Assembly: GCF_006937785.1 (NCBI RefSeq)
Contig: NZ_SJEE01000036.1
Coordinates: 1 to 55,531, forward strand
Direction of reading: 5' to 3'
Length of the DNA: 55,531 nucleotides
From: Pseudanabaena sp. UWO311
GTDB lineage: Bacteria > Cyanobacteriota > Cyanobacteriia > Pseudanabaenales > Pseudanabaenaceae
Below are positions 35,642-44,550 of this stretch, piece after piece. The stretch's first letter is position 1; every line of letters begins with the position of its first letter. The position numbers and the translations under genes are program-made. Under the pieces are notes generated by a model, which saw only the letters and a program-made list of their open reading frames with translations, did not search any database and was not told where the DNA came from.

Positions 35642-35688
35642 TTTGACTAAAGATTAATAGCTTAATTCGTTTTTATAATAACATTAGG

Positions 35689-35715
35689 GCGATCGCTACT
35701 TTCATATTTTGCCAT
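35689..35715. repeat. Cassette-boundary repeat R3, extended form
   Basis: 27-bp core as in R1, followed by AGGCTAGCAAATATTCAG and TTGACTTCTCTCTGACCCAG. This extension matches R4 for about 66 bp overall (35689-35754 vs 36255-36320), with a few changes; similarity continues weakly to AATGGCACTTCAAATTT. Confidence 0.92.
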
Positions 35716-35790
35716 AGGCTAGCAAATATTCAGTTTGACTTCTCTCTGACCCAGCGTTCAATTAATGGCACTTCAAATTTATAGCATTTG

Positions 35791-35899
35791 TCATTCAATA
35801 AACGGATTCAAGATTTGAATATTACAACCTTCAAAATCACGAGTATTGCGTGTAACCAGAATTAGATCGTGAACTTCAGCAGTCGCAGAGAAAGGTCAT
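35791..35899 (-). pseudogene. vapC remnant with internal deletion
   Basis: The minus strand has a start codon overlapping the antitoxin stop (ATGA, 35896-35899) that encodes MTFLCD, the usual VapC N-terminus. In another frame the sequence then reads SATAEVHDLILVTRNTRDF and EGCNIQILNPFIE, the usual VapC C-terminus with the conserved TRNxxDF. The roughly 90 residues between, including most of the PIN active site, are gone. The toxin is therefore dead while its antitoxin remains. Confidence 0.75.
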
Positions 35900-36174
35900 G
35901 GCAGCATTTCCGCAAAGGGATTAGGCCGATCGCAACGTGGGCTAATCTCGAAGGTATAGTTTTCCGCAATACAAATCTGTCGTAATTCATCGAAGGTATC
36001 GGCTAGGGAAGTCCGTTTTTGCTGTTGTTGCCATGTGAGAAATTCTTGAAATAGGTCAGCACGAATTACCGCCGCAACAAAACGATCGCGCTGATAAATT
36101 AGTTGAGGAGTTTGTCCAGAAGCATTAACAACTTCCAAAAATTGTTCTTGTGCTTCTTCAATTTTCCAAGTCAT
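35896..36174 (-). CDS. Phd/YefM-like antitoxin
   Basis: A 92-residue protein beginning MTWKIEEAQEQFLEVVNASG, followed by PQLIYQRDRFVAAVI, the Phd/YefM pattern of a dimerising DNA-binding N-terminus. The C-terminal half (about 55-92), ending NPFAEMLP, would wrap the toxin. The frame is intact. Since the vapC partner is deleted, it is an orphan that could still repress its own promoter or act against other PIN toxins. Confidence 0.8.
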   Translation of the reverse strand: MTWKIEEAQEQFLEVVNASGQTPQLIYQRDRFVAAVIRADLFQEFLTWQQQQKRTSLADTFDELRQICIAENYTFEISPRCDRPNPFAEMLP

Positions 36175-36254
36175 AGGTTTTTAGTCCTTACGATAAATTG
36201 GTTGTTTACATAATATTCGCGTAATACTCATGAGCTTTGCCACAAAATAAATGC

Positions 36255-36281
36255 GCGATCGCTACTTTCATATTTTGCCAT
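36255..36281. repeat. Cassette-boundary repeat R4, extended form
   Basis: Same 27-bp core and 39-bp extension as R3. It separates the phd/vapC cassette from the HNH cassette, whose genes read the opposite way. Confidence 0.92.
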
Positions 36282-36417
36282 AGGCTAGCAAACATTCAGG
36301 TTGACTTCTCTCTGACCCAGTGATCGCATAATGGCATTTCAAATTTGTACTGGTTATTGACTTTCTCGATATTGCGCTATCCTAAATAAAGTTTCTTAGA
36401 AAGATACGAGGTGAGAA

Positions 36418-36738
36418 ATGATTAGCCAAGTAATGGTGCAGCCATCGTCACTTATACCTGTAGGGATGAATATTGTTCCTTTAGGTAATGTCTTTCTGTT
36501 TCATCTCACGGATGATTTGCAAGATCGCCTAGAAAACCTTCTAGATCAAAAGAAAGCAGATTCTCTCTCTAATGAGCAAATTGCTGAACTTGAAGGTATT
36601 ACGGAACTGTCTCGCATCTTTACTCTGATTAATGCCCAAATTGCTGAAAAAGCCGTATGGTGTCCTCTCAAGCCAGAAAATTTGTCCGAGAACGCGCCCG
36701 AAGTCTCTGTGAATACTGCCATTCACCAGAATATCTAA
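36418..36738 (+). CDS. Small helical protein upstream of HNH nuclease
   Basis: Open frame of 106 residues. The core (about 28-75: LTDDLQDRLENLLDQKKAD, SNEQIAELEGITELSRIFTLINAQI) looks like a two-helix protein that is paired with HNH genes in cyanobacteria, judging from memory of similar gene pairs. The last 27 residues overlap the HNH gene in another frame and look unstructured, so a frameshift or a natural overlap could be involved. It may be a partner or inhibitor of the nuclease; function unknown. The start ATG 36418 is preceded by GAGGTGAGAA. Confidence 0.55.
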   Translation: MISQVMVQPSSLIPVGMNIVPLGNVFLFHLTDDLQDRLENLLDQKKADSLSNEQIAELEGITELSRIFTLINAQIAEKAVWCPLKPENLSENAPEVSVNTAIHQNI

Positions 36739-37100
36739 ATAGCGATCGCTTTACAATGGAACATCTTCTGCCGCAATCTTTAGGTGGTACGGATGAGGTA
36801 GATAATCTTGCACTTGCTTGTTCTCGATGCAATAGTCGCCGCTACAATTTCATGACTGGTATCGATCCTGAGACGGAAAGAGAAATAGCTCTTTTTAACC
36901 CACGTCAACAAAACTGGTCAGAGCATTATGTTTGGTCGGTTGATAGATTACAGATTGTTGGCAAAACCGCAATTGGTCGCGCTACTTGCCACAGATTAGA
37001 TCTCAATGACGATCGCCACAATGACAGATTTATCATCCGAGCGAGAGCGTTATGGCTCAGAGGTGGTTGGCATCCCCCCGATGGTGATCCTTGTTTGTAA
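36657..37100 (+). CDS. HNH endonuclease
   Basis: A 147-residue nuclease. Zinc ligands Cys18/Cys21 (CEYCHS) and Cys55/Cys58 (CSRCNS) frame the beta-beta-alpha metal site with Glu35-His36 (MEHLLPQSLGG), Asn50 and Asn59. The C-terminal part (LFNPRQQNWSEHYVW, GRATCHRLDLNDD, RARALWLRGGWHPP) is typical of the common cyanobacterial HNH family. It cuts DNA, but its target is unknown. The gene starts inside the preceding frame with an overlap of 82 bp and ends just before R5. Confidence 0.87.
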   Translation: MVSSQARKFVRERARSLCEYCHSPEYLNSDRFTMEHLLPQSLGGTDEVDNLALACSRCNSRRYNFMTGIDPETEREIALFNPRQQNWSEHYVWSVDRLQIVGKTAIGRATCHRLDLNDDRHNDRFIIRARALWLRGGWHPPDGDPCL

Positions 37101-37103
37101 ACA

Positions 37104-37130
37104 GCGATCGCTACTTTCATATTTTGCCAT
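37104..37130. repeat. Cassette-boundary repeat R5 in the 3' end of the GGDEF gene
   Basis: Same 27-bp core, followed by AGGCGATCGC. Its right part is coding: on the minus strand it supplies the last codons and TGA stop of the GGDEF protein (AYGKI-stop). R1-R4 may thus be copies of this host gene end. Confidence 0.9.
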
Positions 37131-38136
37131 AGGCGATCGCCTGATTGCGTCCCTTTTGCTTGGCTAAATACAAGGATTGATCGGCATAGGAAATGAGGAC
37201 TTCTGGACTGAGATCTAATGTAGGAATTAAGCTAGCAAATCCCATACTCAGCGTGACGTAATCGCTGACATCAGAATTTTCGTGAATAATTGCGAGACTT
37301 GCGATCGCTTCTTGAATTGCCCGTACAACCTTGAGCGCTCCTTGCGTATCAGTATTGCTCAAAATCACCACAAATTCTTCACCACCGTAACGTGCCACTA
37401 AATCGGTAGAACGTTTAGGAACTTGGGCGATTGCTTGAGCAACTCGCACTAAACAATCATCACCGCCTTGGTGTCCGTAGCGATCGTTGTAGCGTTTGAA
37501 GTAGTCGATATCGATCATAATTAGTGCCAGAGAATTTTGGTCGCGTTGATGGCGTTGCCATTCTGAGGACAAATAATCATCAAATCGGCGACGGTTAGCA
37601 ATTTTAGTTAACCCATCTAAGTTAGCCATTAATTCTAACTTGCGATTTGCTTCCTGCAAAACCAGTTCAGTCTGCACTCGCTTAGCAATTTCATCTTGCA
37701 ATCGCTTCTTCTGTCTCTGAATCGTTAGGTGGGTTTCTAAACGAGCTACAACCTCTTCAATTTGAAATGGTTTCGTAATATAGTCTACTCCCCCAACTTG
37801 AAAGGCTTTTAATTTATCAAATGTTTCATCTAAAGCACTTATAAAAAGGATTGGAATATCACAAAGATCGGAATCTTCTTTAAATGCTTGACAAACTTGA
37901 TAGCCATCCATTTCAGGCATTTGGATATCAATCAAGATAATATCAGGGAGTTTCAATCTTATGCTTTTTAGCGCTCTATTTCCACTAATCGCACAACGGG
38001 GAGTATATCCGAGATTGGTAAGTAATTCGGTCAATAATCTTAAATTTTCTGGTAGATCGTCAATTAATAGAATATTGCCCTTTGTTTCTGGCGGGAGATT
38101 AGGATTCACAGAATCGGAGTTAATTAGTTCATTCAT
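37117..38136 (-). CDS. Receiver-GGDEF response regulator (diguanylate cyclase)
   Basis: A 339-residue protein: receiver domain 20-140 with phosphoacceptor Asp70 (LIDIQMPEMDG), a coiled linker (140-170) and a GGDEF domain 172-335. The active loop is GGEEF at 251-255, and RSTD at 242-245 is the inhibitory I-site five residues before it, so an active, feedback-controlled c-di-GMP cyclase is expected. It is cotranscribed with the hybrid kinase, 10 bp upstream. Its C-terminal codons are shared with the island repeat R5. Confidence 0.93.
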   Translation of the reverse strand: MNELINSDSVNPNLPPETKGNILLIDDLPENLRLLTELLTNLGYTPRCAISGNRALKSIRLKLPDIILIDIQMPEMDGYQVCQAFKEDSDLCDIPILFISALDETFDKLKAFQVGGVDYITKPFQIEEVVARLETHLTIQRQKKRLQDEIAKRVQTELVLQEANRKLELMANLDGLTKIANRRRFDDYLSSEWQRHQRDQNSLALIMIDIDYFKRYNDRYGHQGGDDCLVRVAQAIAQVPKRSTDLVARYGGEEFVVILSNTDTQGALKVVRAIQEAIASLAIIHENSDVSDYVTLSMGFASLIPTLDLSPEVLISYADQSLYLAKQKGRNQAIAYGKI

Positions 38137-38146
38137 GACGAATTCT

Positions 38147-40414
38147 CTATGATAATAGCTCTACCATTTCATCAAATTGAAATTGATGAGCATATTTTTC
38201 TAGAGTTTTCACAATTACTGACTCTTGATTGGGGATTTCTCGAATTAGTTGGGTAACACGATTACTGTCACCTTCTAGGGCAAATTCGCATATTTGCGAT
38301 CGCCACTCCTCGGACATCACCGACAAATCTAAGAGTGTCATCGAATCCGACAAATCTATTTGGTCATTGGCAGAATCTGAGTAGACATATTTCACACCTA
38401 GATGTTTTGTTAAGGCAGCAAAAATTGTCTGTTCCTTAAAGGGTTTACGCATAAAATCATCACAACCTGCCGATAGAATGATCGCTCTTTCTTGTTCTAA
38501 GACACTAGCAGTTAGAGCAATGATGGCGGTGGCATTACCTTGGGTAGTGGATTTGATATACTTGGTTGCCTCATAGCCATCCATTACAGGCATTCGCATA
38601 TCCATCCAAATCAAATGGGGCTGCCATGCTTCCCACATGACGATCGCCTCTTGTCCGTTGCTTGCTTCTTTTAACTCAAAACCTAATGGAGCTAGCAGTC
38701 TCACCAATAATTGACGGTTAATTGGTTTATCATCAACTACTAAGATTCTGTAGTCTGGTTGATTGGGAGCAAGAGCAATGACTTGACGCTTGTCAAAGTT
38801 TTCACCGATTATTTCGTTACCTAACTGGGTCTGGATTGAGAAATTAAAAGAAGTCCCCTTGCCGAGTTCGCTCGTAACGGTAATATCACCGCCCATTAAC
38901 TGCACAAACTGGCGACTTATCGCTAAGCCTAAACCTGTACCTTCTTGAGACTCTCGACCAGATTCTGTTTGAGTAAATGCTTCAAATAATTTATCTAACT
39001 CCTCAGGTGCGATGCCAACCCCAGTATCGCTTACTTGAAAATTAAAGGTATAGCTTTGAGGTTCGGTATTTTCAGAGGAACTTATGCTCAAAACCACTTC
39101 CCCTTGTTGTGTAAACTTGATGGCATTGCCTAACAAATTTAGTAAAACTTGACGCAACTTCACTCCATCAGTGTGAATATAACGCGGTAAATTATCACTC
39201 CGATCTAAAATCAATTCCAAACCAGCGTTCTCTGCTCTTAGATGGAGCATATCTTCTAAATCGTCAAGTAATTGATACAAGTCAATATCTTTAGGATTGA
39301 GGGTCGTTTTTCCTGCTTCAATTTTAGAGAAGTCAAGAACGTTATTAATCAATGTCAATAAATATTCACCACTACGATGAATAATATTCATATTTTCGTA
39401 TTGTTCGGGTGACAGGTTTTTCGAGCGTAGCATTACCTGAGCAAAGCCAATAATTGCATTGAGAGGAGATCTCAGTTCATGGCTCATATTCGCAATAAAA
39501 GCACTTTTCGCCTTATTCGCAACTTCCGCTTTTTCTTTAGCAACGGCTAGTTCTGAAGTGCGATCTTGAACGCGATTTTCTAAGGTTTCAAAAGAAGTTT
39601 GTAACTGCCTTGCCATATAATTAAATGAATTTGCCAGCGATTCTAATTCCGCACATCCATCTACTTCCACAAATTGCTCCATTTCCCCATTAGCGATCGC
39701 CTTAGCTGACTTGTTAAGATCCCGAACAAAGCGAGACATCAGCCGAGCGATAAAGAAACTAGTGCTGAGTGCCAAACACAGAGCCGCGATCGACAATAAA
39801 ATCGTATCGCGAGTATTGATATTAATCTGCTCCATAAAGTCAGATTCAGGTATGACTACAGCAGTCAGCCAGTTCAGCCCATATTCATCCTTGACTGGTG
39901 AAACTGTAAGAAAATATTTTTCGCCATTATGCTGAAAATCTAAGCGTGTGGTTTGCTGAATCTTTGCTAAATCACCAAGTTGCGATCGCATTGACTGCAC
40001 ACTTTGAGCTAGGACAGGGTTGTTACTATCCATAGCCTTAATTCGATTTTTGTTAATGGCTAAGGGTTGATTGGCTGGGGAAGTTGCCACTAACTCCCCT
40101 GACGGCTCAAGCACAAATACCAAGCCTGATTTACCAACTTTTAGGGTCTGCAAAAATTCACGAATTGGCTCTATAGTTTGATTGGCTAAACGCGGCTCTT
40201 GTAGATAACCTTGCACGCGATCCTTAACCCTAAAAATTATTTCCTTTTGGAGTTGTCCAGAGATATCGTTGACAGCCTTCTGACCATTGCGAAAGGACAA
40301 ATAGCCAACTGTTCCCATTGCCCCCATAAGCAGCACTGCAAAGGGGGCAATTAAGAATAATCTCATCGAGATCAGGGGGTGTTTTTGGGCTTTTAGGGGG
40401 TGAGATTTATCCAT
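38147..40414 (-). CDS. Hybrid sensor histidine kinase (CACHE-HAMP-HisKA-HATPase-REC)
   Basis: A 755-residue membrane kinase: TM1 about 18-40, periplasmic single-CACHE-like region 45-198 ([32 protein letters not shown]), TM2 about 203-225, HAMP 226-275, phosphoacceptor His312 ([12 protein letters not shown]), ATPase with [24 protein letters not shown], and a receiver (555-675) with Asp605. About 80 C-terminal residues remain that could be a degenerate HPt-like helix bundle. It likely passes phosphate to the receiver-GGDEF protein encoded next, linking an external signal to c-di-GMP. Confidence 0.92.
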   Translation of the reverse strand: MDKSHPLKAQKHPLISMRLFLIAPFAVLLMGAMGTVGYLSFRNGQKAVNDISGQLQKEIIFRVKDRVQGYLQEPRLANQTIEPIREFLQTLKVGKSGLVFVLEPSGELVATSPANQPLAINKNRIKAMDSNNPVLAQSVQSMRSQLGDLAKIQQTTRLDFQHNGEKYFLTVSPVKDEYGLNWLTAVVIPESDFMEQININTRDTILLSIAALCLALSTSFFIARLMSRFVRDLNKSAKAIANGEMEQFVEVDGCAELESLANSFNYMARQLQTSFETLENRVQDRTSELAVAKEKAEVANKAKSAFIANMSHELRSPLNAIIGFAQVMLRSKNLSPEQYENMNIIHRSGEYLLTLINNVLDFSKIEAGKTTLNPKDIDLYQLLDDLEDMLHLRAENAGLELILDRSDNLPRYIHTDGVKLRQVLLNLLGNAIKFTQQGEVVLSISSSENTEPQSYTFNFQVSDTGVGIAPEELDKLFEAFTQTESGRESQEGTGLGLAISRQFVQLMGGDITVTSELGKGTSFNFSIQTQLGNEIIGENFDKRQVIALAPNQPDYRILVVDDKPINRQLLVRLLAPLGFELKEASNGQEAIVMWEAWQPHLIWMDMRMPVMDGYEATKYIKSTTQGNATAIIALTASVLEQERAIILSAGCDDFMRKPFKEQTIFAALTKHLGVKYVYSDSANDQIDLSDSMTLLDLSVMSEEWRSQICEFALEGDSNRVTQLIREIPNQESVIVKTLEKYAHQFQFDEMVELLS

Positions 40415-40760
40415 AAAGTACTTGAGTACCCTTCCAAAGTAGATTTTACCCTTTTCAGAAATTATCTCATAATCTTAAAATTAAAATTCGTGCGTGATGA
40501 CACAAACTGCCTAGTTTTCAATACTCCAACCGAATGAGCATGCCATCTTCCAGTTGTACAGGAATATTCTGAGTGCGATGTTTTGAATCATTCATTTAGC
40601 TACAATCTCGTTAATATTAAAATTTTAGCTTAGGTGATTTTCTAAATTAAAACTACAAAATGTCATGTACAGTTCTGAATAAAAACACAATAGACTTCAT
40701 TTACAAAAACAACATCAGAAGCTGATAATTATTTCATCTAGTTATTGTGGTAAGAATAGC
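40415..40760. other. 346-bp spacer with a possible short remnant gene
   Basis: Between divergent genes. Apart from the 25-codon frame at 40518-40595 I see no structure; AT-rich promoter sequence is expected before 40761. Confidence 0.4.
40518..40595 (-). pseudogene. Possible trypsin-co-occurring-domain fragment, 25 residues
   Basis: The frame reads MNDSKHRTQNIPVQLEDGML then IRLEY and stops. The pattern VQLEDG with a following hydrophobic strand resembles the first strands of the small trypsin-co-occurring domains found in bacterial conflict systems. It is too short to be a complete domain, so a 5' fragment is the best reading; chance is possible. Confidence 0.2.
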
Positions 40761-41507
40761 ATGGGAACAATGAAGGCTAAGGCGGCAACAAAACTTAAAG
40801 TGCGACCAGTGGATTCAGCGCAACTCACAAAACCTAACGAAACTATAGATGTCCCAGTTGGTAAAACCTATGGATTTGATAAATTTGAGCCAGCAGACAA
40901 TGGACATTTCAAAGTCATTTTAGCGGCAGGTAGTGGAACTTACTTTGTTTTTCCACCCCATTGGGAAGGACTAGTACCTGACGTTCCTCAAATTGTCAGT
41001 AAAAAACAAGCTGAATCATTCTTTGGTAGACAAATTACTGACGCTCAACTTCTAGATTTGAATTCTTGCCTAGTTCGCTACAAAATTACTACCGCGCCTA
41101 GATTGCGGCATTTCCTTAGTCAAATTGCTCACGAGTCTGGTGGCTTGCAATATACACAGGAAATTGCCGATGGTTCTGATTATGAAGGTCGTGAGGATTT
41201 GGGGAATGTCAATCCAGGTGACGGGCCAAAATATAAAGGAGCTGGAGTGATTCAGCTTACGGGACGGGCTAATTATCAAGCTTTTAGTAAGGCGATCGCT
41301 GATCCTAAAGTGATGGATGGAGTCGCCTATGTTGCGGCGAAATATCCATTTACTAGTGCTGGATTTTGGTGGTCTAACAACAATATGAATGCCCTATGCG
41401 ATCGCGGTGCAAGTGTCGAAGAAGTGACCTTACGTGTGAATGGTGGCTATAACGGTCTAGACGATCGCAAATATTACTTTGACAAGGCTCGCGGTATCTT
41501 TGCCTAA
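40761..41507 (+). CDS. GH19-type lysozyme/chitinase
   Basis: A 248-residue protein (a start at ATG 40770 is equally possible). Residues 25-70 look like a small SH3-type domain ([16 protein letters not shown]...). The catalytic domain (80-248) has the GH19 pattern: [15 protein letters not shown] with Glu125, a second acid near Glu134, [16 protein letters not shown] and [17 protein letters not shown]19 enzymes of this length cut peptidoglycan or chitin and are frequent in phages. No signal peptide is visible. It lies alone with its own terminator. Confidence 0.87.
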   Translation: MGTMKAKAATKLKVRPVDSAQLTKPNETIDVPVGKTYGFDKFEPADNGHFKVILAAGSGTYFVFPPHWEGLVPDVPQIVSKKQAESFFGRQITDAQLLDLNSCLVRYKITTAPRLRHFLSQIAHESGGLQYTQEIADGSDYEGREDLGNVNPGDGPKYKGAGVIQLTGRANYQAFSKAIADPKVMDGVAYVAAKYPFTSAGFWWSNNNMNALCDRGASVEEVTLRVNGGYNGLDDRKYYFDKARGIFA

Positions 41508-41552
41508 CAGCAAAGGAAAAGACAGTGCCAAGCACTGTCTTTTCCTTTGCTG
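41508..41552 (+). terminator. GH19 gene terminator
   Basis: Perfect 21-bp stem starting CAGCAAAGGAAAAGACAGTGC with loop CAA, two bases after the stop. Confidence 0.85.
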
Positions 41553-41564
41553 GATTTGATTTTT

Positions 41565-41598
41565 AATTCACAAAAGTGTGACGACACTTTTGTGAATT
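41565..41598. repeat. Hairpin repeat, identical stem to 23058-23091
   Basis: Stem AATTCACAAAAGTGT, loop GACG. Confidence 0.75.
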
Positions 41599-41657
41599 GG
41601 TGTTTAGACATCAAAAAAAATAACAACTACAACAATTTGCGACCAAACAAACTACTA

Positions 41658-41700
41658 TAAATTTTTGAAACTGTTGCAAAGCAACAGTTTCAAAAATTTA
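41658..41700. repeat. Perfect 20-bp hairpin
   Basis: Stem TAAATTTTTGAAACTGTTGC, loop AAA, preceded by CAAACAAACTAC as at 1701. It precedes the CACHE receptor gene. Confidence 0.75.
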
Positions 41701-41772
41701 TTAATTATGGCTTGAGCACAATTCGCTTTAAGAAATGGAATCAGCCTCCTGTAGATTAAATGCAAGCAAAAT

Positions 41773-42939
41773 ATGAATATTAAGTGGAAGTCTCAACTGT
41801 TGTTGTTTATGGTGGCTATAACCACTTCGATCGTGTCGGCATATTCGGGGTTTCAGGCTAACAATGCCATGATCGAAAGTGCGAAGAAACGAGAATTGAA
41901 TGTTACATCCACATTGATCCAGAGCAACATCGCTGAACAGATTAACAAAGCCTCCGCCCGCGCTTCATTAGTGTCTTCATTGCCATCGATCAAGCAAGCT
42001 TTTCGTGCAAAAAACCGCGAAGAGATCGCAAATCGTCTATTGCCAGCTATGATTGTCCAACGCGATCAGTTTGGCGTGAGAGAAGGACAGTTTGTTCTGC
42101 CACCTGCTGTCTCTTTTCTCCGAATCTATGCTCTTAAGGATGGGCATGGTGAAGATCTGAGTGGATTTCGTCAGATGCTACTGGTAGCTAATCGCACTGG
42201 GGAACCTCAACGCGGTATGGAAATCGGTCGGCGCGGGCTTAGCATTCGCGCAGTCTATCCAGTCAAAGATGATGAGGGGTTGATCGGTAGCTTTGAAATA
42301 GGCTTAAGTTTCTCATCTGTTCTGTCACAAACTAAGACAAATACTGGTTTTGATGTGGGTGTGTTCATCGATGATAAATTGATGACTGAGGTCGCCAAAT
42401 TGCAGCCTCGTCCAGATAGTGAGCGCATCATCGGTGGATACCAAGCTGTTGAAGTGACTGAATGGGCGGCTCTCAAGCCATTGCTGTCTCCCGCAGTCTT
42501 TGCCAAGGCGCGTGATGTTTCCACTGAACTTCTCACCGTCAATGGCAATGACTACGGACTGGTCTTAGTGCCAGTGCTGGACTACAAGGGCGAACGTATC
42601 GGTGCGGTGGTAGCAGTTAGAGACTTTAGTGAATTCCAGAATCAGCAAAGGTGGGCACTCACAGGCACAGTTGCGATGGCAGGCTTACAGATAGTATTGC
42701 TGACTGGTGCTTTGTTAATCGTGGTTAATGCCATGTTACTCAAGCCCTTCGCAGCGATCGCAAGTGCCAGTAATGAGCTTGCTGATGGAAATCCAGCCCC
42801 AGATCTAGAAGATTTGGCAAACCGCCGCGATGAGATTGGCGGCATGGCGCGATCGCTACAAACTCTTGTTGCCTCTAAAGGGAATGGTAAGGGCAATACT
42901 AATACTAAAGATGCTGTGAAGGAGTCAAAAAATGCGTAG
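41773..42939 (+). CDS. Double-CACHE/HAMP membrane receptor without output domain
   Basis: A 388-residue protein: TM1 about 7-27, an extracytoplasmic region of about 260 residues that looks like a double CACHE sensor (helix AKKRELNVTSTLIQSNIAEQ, GEPQRGMEIGRRGLSIRAVYPV, DNxGLIGSFEIGLSFSSVL-like strand), TM2 about 292-318 and a HAMP domain (320-372: LLKPFAAIASASNELADG). It then ends in a Lys/Asn-rich tail, with no methyl-accepting, kinase or GGDEF module. Its stop overlaps the ATG of the ion channel gene by 8 bp, so both are made together. It probably senses a small ligand and passes the state to the channel; that is inference. Confidence 0.82.
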   Translation: MNIKWKSQLLLFMVAITTSIVSAYSGFQANNAMIESAKKRELNVTSTLIQSNIAEQINKASARASLVSSLPSIKQAFRAKNREEIANRLLPAMIVQRDQFGVREGQFVLPPAVSFLRIYALKDGHGEDLSGFRQMLLVANRTGEPQRGMEIGRRGLSIRAVYPVKDDEGLIGSFEIGLSFSSVLSQTKTNTGFDVGVFIDDKLMTEVAKLQPRPDSERIIGGYQAVEVTEWAALKPLLSPAVFAKARDVSTELLTVNGNDYGLVLVPVLDYKGERIGAVVAVRDFSEFQNQQRWALTGTVAMAGLQIVLLTGALLIVVNAMLLKPFAAIASASNELADGNPAPDLEDLANRRDEIGGMARSLQTLVASKGNGKGNTNTKDAVKESKNA

Positions 42940-44230
42940 ACTATGGAAATTTTCGCTATCCCACATCCTCACCATTTTTTTATTGTGCATTTCCTTTACT
43001 TTTGCTACCTATATTGGGGTAGGAGCAAACATCGCAACGACCGCTATCTTTGCTCAATCTAATCCTGAAGCGACAAATAATCCCACAACACCTGCACCTA
43101 ATCAGTCAGTGGCAAACCCCACAGTTACTGATGCAGCAAAGCCTCCAGCAAACAAAGATGGATCTGCTAATCCAACAAAGCCGCCAGTTAAAGATAACGT
43201 CAAAAAAACTACTACACCAGACGAAAACCCACTGGGGATGAATAATCTTGTTCCTTTTCCTTCTAATGTGGCTCTTCCCATAAATGTAGGTGTAGCCTTA
43301 TTTGTAAATAACATCAGCAAAATCAACGAAGCTAGTAATACCTTTGAGAGTCAGTTTGATTTAAGGTATAACTGGAAAGATCCTCGCTTAGCCTTTGATA
43401 CTGGCGAAATGGGAACAAATCGTTTGGAGTTTGGACAAGAAGCAGCTGTAGCAAAATTAGCCACCATCTGGAACCCGCAGATTAAAATCACTAACATCAT
43501 CGAGAAAGATGCTCAAATCGTACCAGGCTTATTTATTCATTATGATGGTGAAGTAGAGCTAATCCAGCGTGTTAAGGCGACCTTCGAGACCAAATTAAAT
43601 TTAGATGCCTTCCCCTTTGACTCCCAGTCTCTGCTAGTAGCGATGTTGTCATCTAAATACAATTCTAATCAGATTGCATTGACGCAGGATCAGAATGATC
43701 TGAACGAATCAGGACTCGATCCAGACCTCAAAGTTAATGGATGGAAGCCACAGGGAATCTCCTTTAAAATGACGCAACTACGCGCTTGGAATGGAGCATT
43801 TCTCCGTCAGATTGAAGCTCGTGTAGGTATGAAACGTATCCCGAATGCGATTCTAGGCTCGATCTTCACGCCATTCTTCTTGACTTTAATCGTACCGACA
43901 ATCTTTACATTCTTCGCAAATGTAGACTTAGCGCCCCGTCTAGTCGCATGGAGTGGCTCAATCTTGGCATTAGTGGCGCTTACCTTCACATTCTCAGTGC
44001 GATACCCTTGGCTCGGCAGCAACAGCCTCGTATCGCAGATATTCACCGCAGGACATGCCTTTCAGCTTATCTCAGTACTCTTATCGATAACTCTGTTTAA
44101 CCCAGATGTAGCGAAAAAGATGGATCGGTTCATCGTTGCCGAACTCGTCAGCTATCTACGGTGGCTTGTTCCTGTTGGCTTCTTAGGTGTCTTGATCACT
44201 AAGTCTCTACTCACAGCTTTCGACTGGTAA
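42932..44230 (+). CDS. Pentameric ligand-gated ion channel homologue (Pro-loop receptor)
   Basis: A 432-residue protein of the prokaryotic Cys-loop receptor family (GLIC/ELIC-like). After a signal-like helix (10-40) comes a Pro/Asn/Thr-rich linker (43-100), then the beta-sandwich ligand domain (105-300): INVGVALFVNNISKINEASN, the WNPQI motif at 180-184, and the Pro-loop NLDAFPFDSQSL at 223-234. Four TM helices follow: M1 303-330 with the conserved Pro322, M2 333-356, M3 366-390, M4 402-430. It should form a pentameric channel in the plasma membrane. Translation is coupled to the CACHE-HAMP receptor upstream. Confidence 0.88.
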   Translation: MRRLWKFSLSHILTIFLLCISFTFATYIGVGANIATTAIFAQSNPEATNNPTTPAPNQSVANPTVTDAAKPPANKDGSANPTKPPVKDNVKKTTTPDENPLGMNNLVPFPSNVALPINVGVALFVNNISKINEASNTFESQFDLRYNWKDPRLAFDTGEMGTNRLEFGQEAAVAKLATIWNPQIKITNIIEKDAQIVPGLFIHYDGEVELIQRVKATFETKLNLDAFPFDSQSLLVAMLSSKYNSNQIALTQDQNDLNESGLDPDLKVNGWKPQGISFKMTQLRAWNGAFLRQIEARVGMKRIPNAILGSIFTPFFLTLIVPTIFTFFANVDLAPRLVAWSGSILALVALTFTFSVRYPWLGSNSLVSQIFTAGHAFQLISVLLSITLFNPDVAKKMDRFIVAELVSYLRWLVPVGFLGVLITKSLLTAFDW

Positions 44231-44332
44231 TGCGATCGCCTATAGCGATCGCTTAGTCTAGAACAAGCCCAGAATAAAAGTTCTGGGCTGCAAATTCATT
44301 AAATTGTACTTGCAATGAAAACACCAAGATGC

Positions 44333-44519
44333 TGTAGGGGCTTAGCATTTGCGCCATTATTTCTAGGCTCATCACAAAAAAACTTGATTTGCAAATGCTA
44401 AGCCCTCTTTGCTTTTACTGACAAGTTATCCCTACGTTGTGAGTTTTTGGGCAGAGCATTCCCAATTGATGAGGAACTGAGAAACTTATAGATTGTTGCG
44501 GGAATGCTCTGTCCCTACA
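44333..44519. mobile_element. MITE-like element, copy A (187 bp)
   Basis: Begins TGTAGGGGCTTAGCATTTGC and ends GGGAATGCTCTGTCCCTACA, whose complement resembles the start, so the ends are imperfect inverted repeats. Copy B at 46532-46774 shares the ends and the internal TTATAGATTGTTGCGGGAATG. Both copies have the same orientation and bracket the TPR gene. Confidence 0.75.
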
Positions 44520-44550
44520 AATCTATATCTATGGGCGAACCAATATTCCT

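Noticed and set aside
34407-37130. CRISPR array
   Set aside because: Repeats recur at 500-850 bp with genes between them; there are no short uniform spacers and no cas genes.
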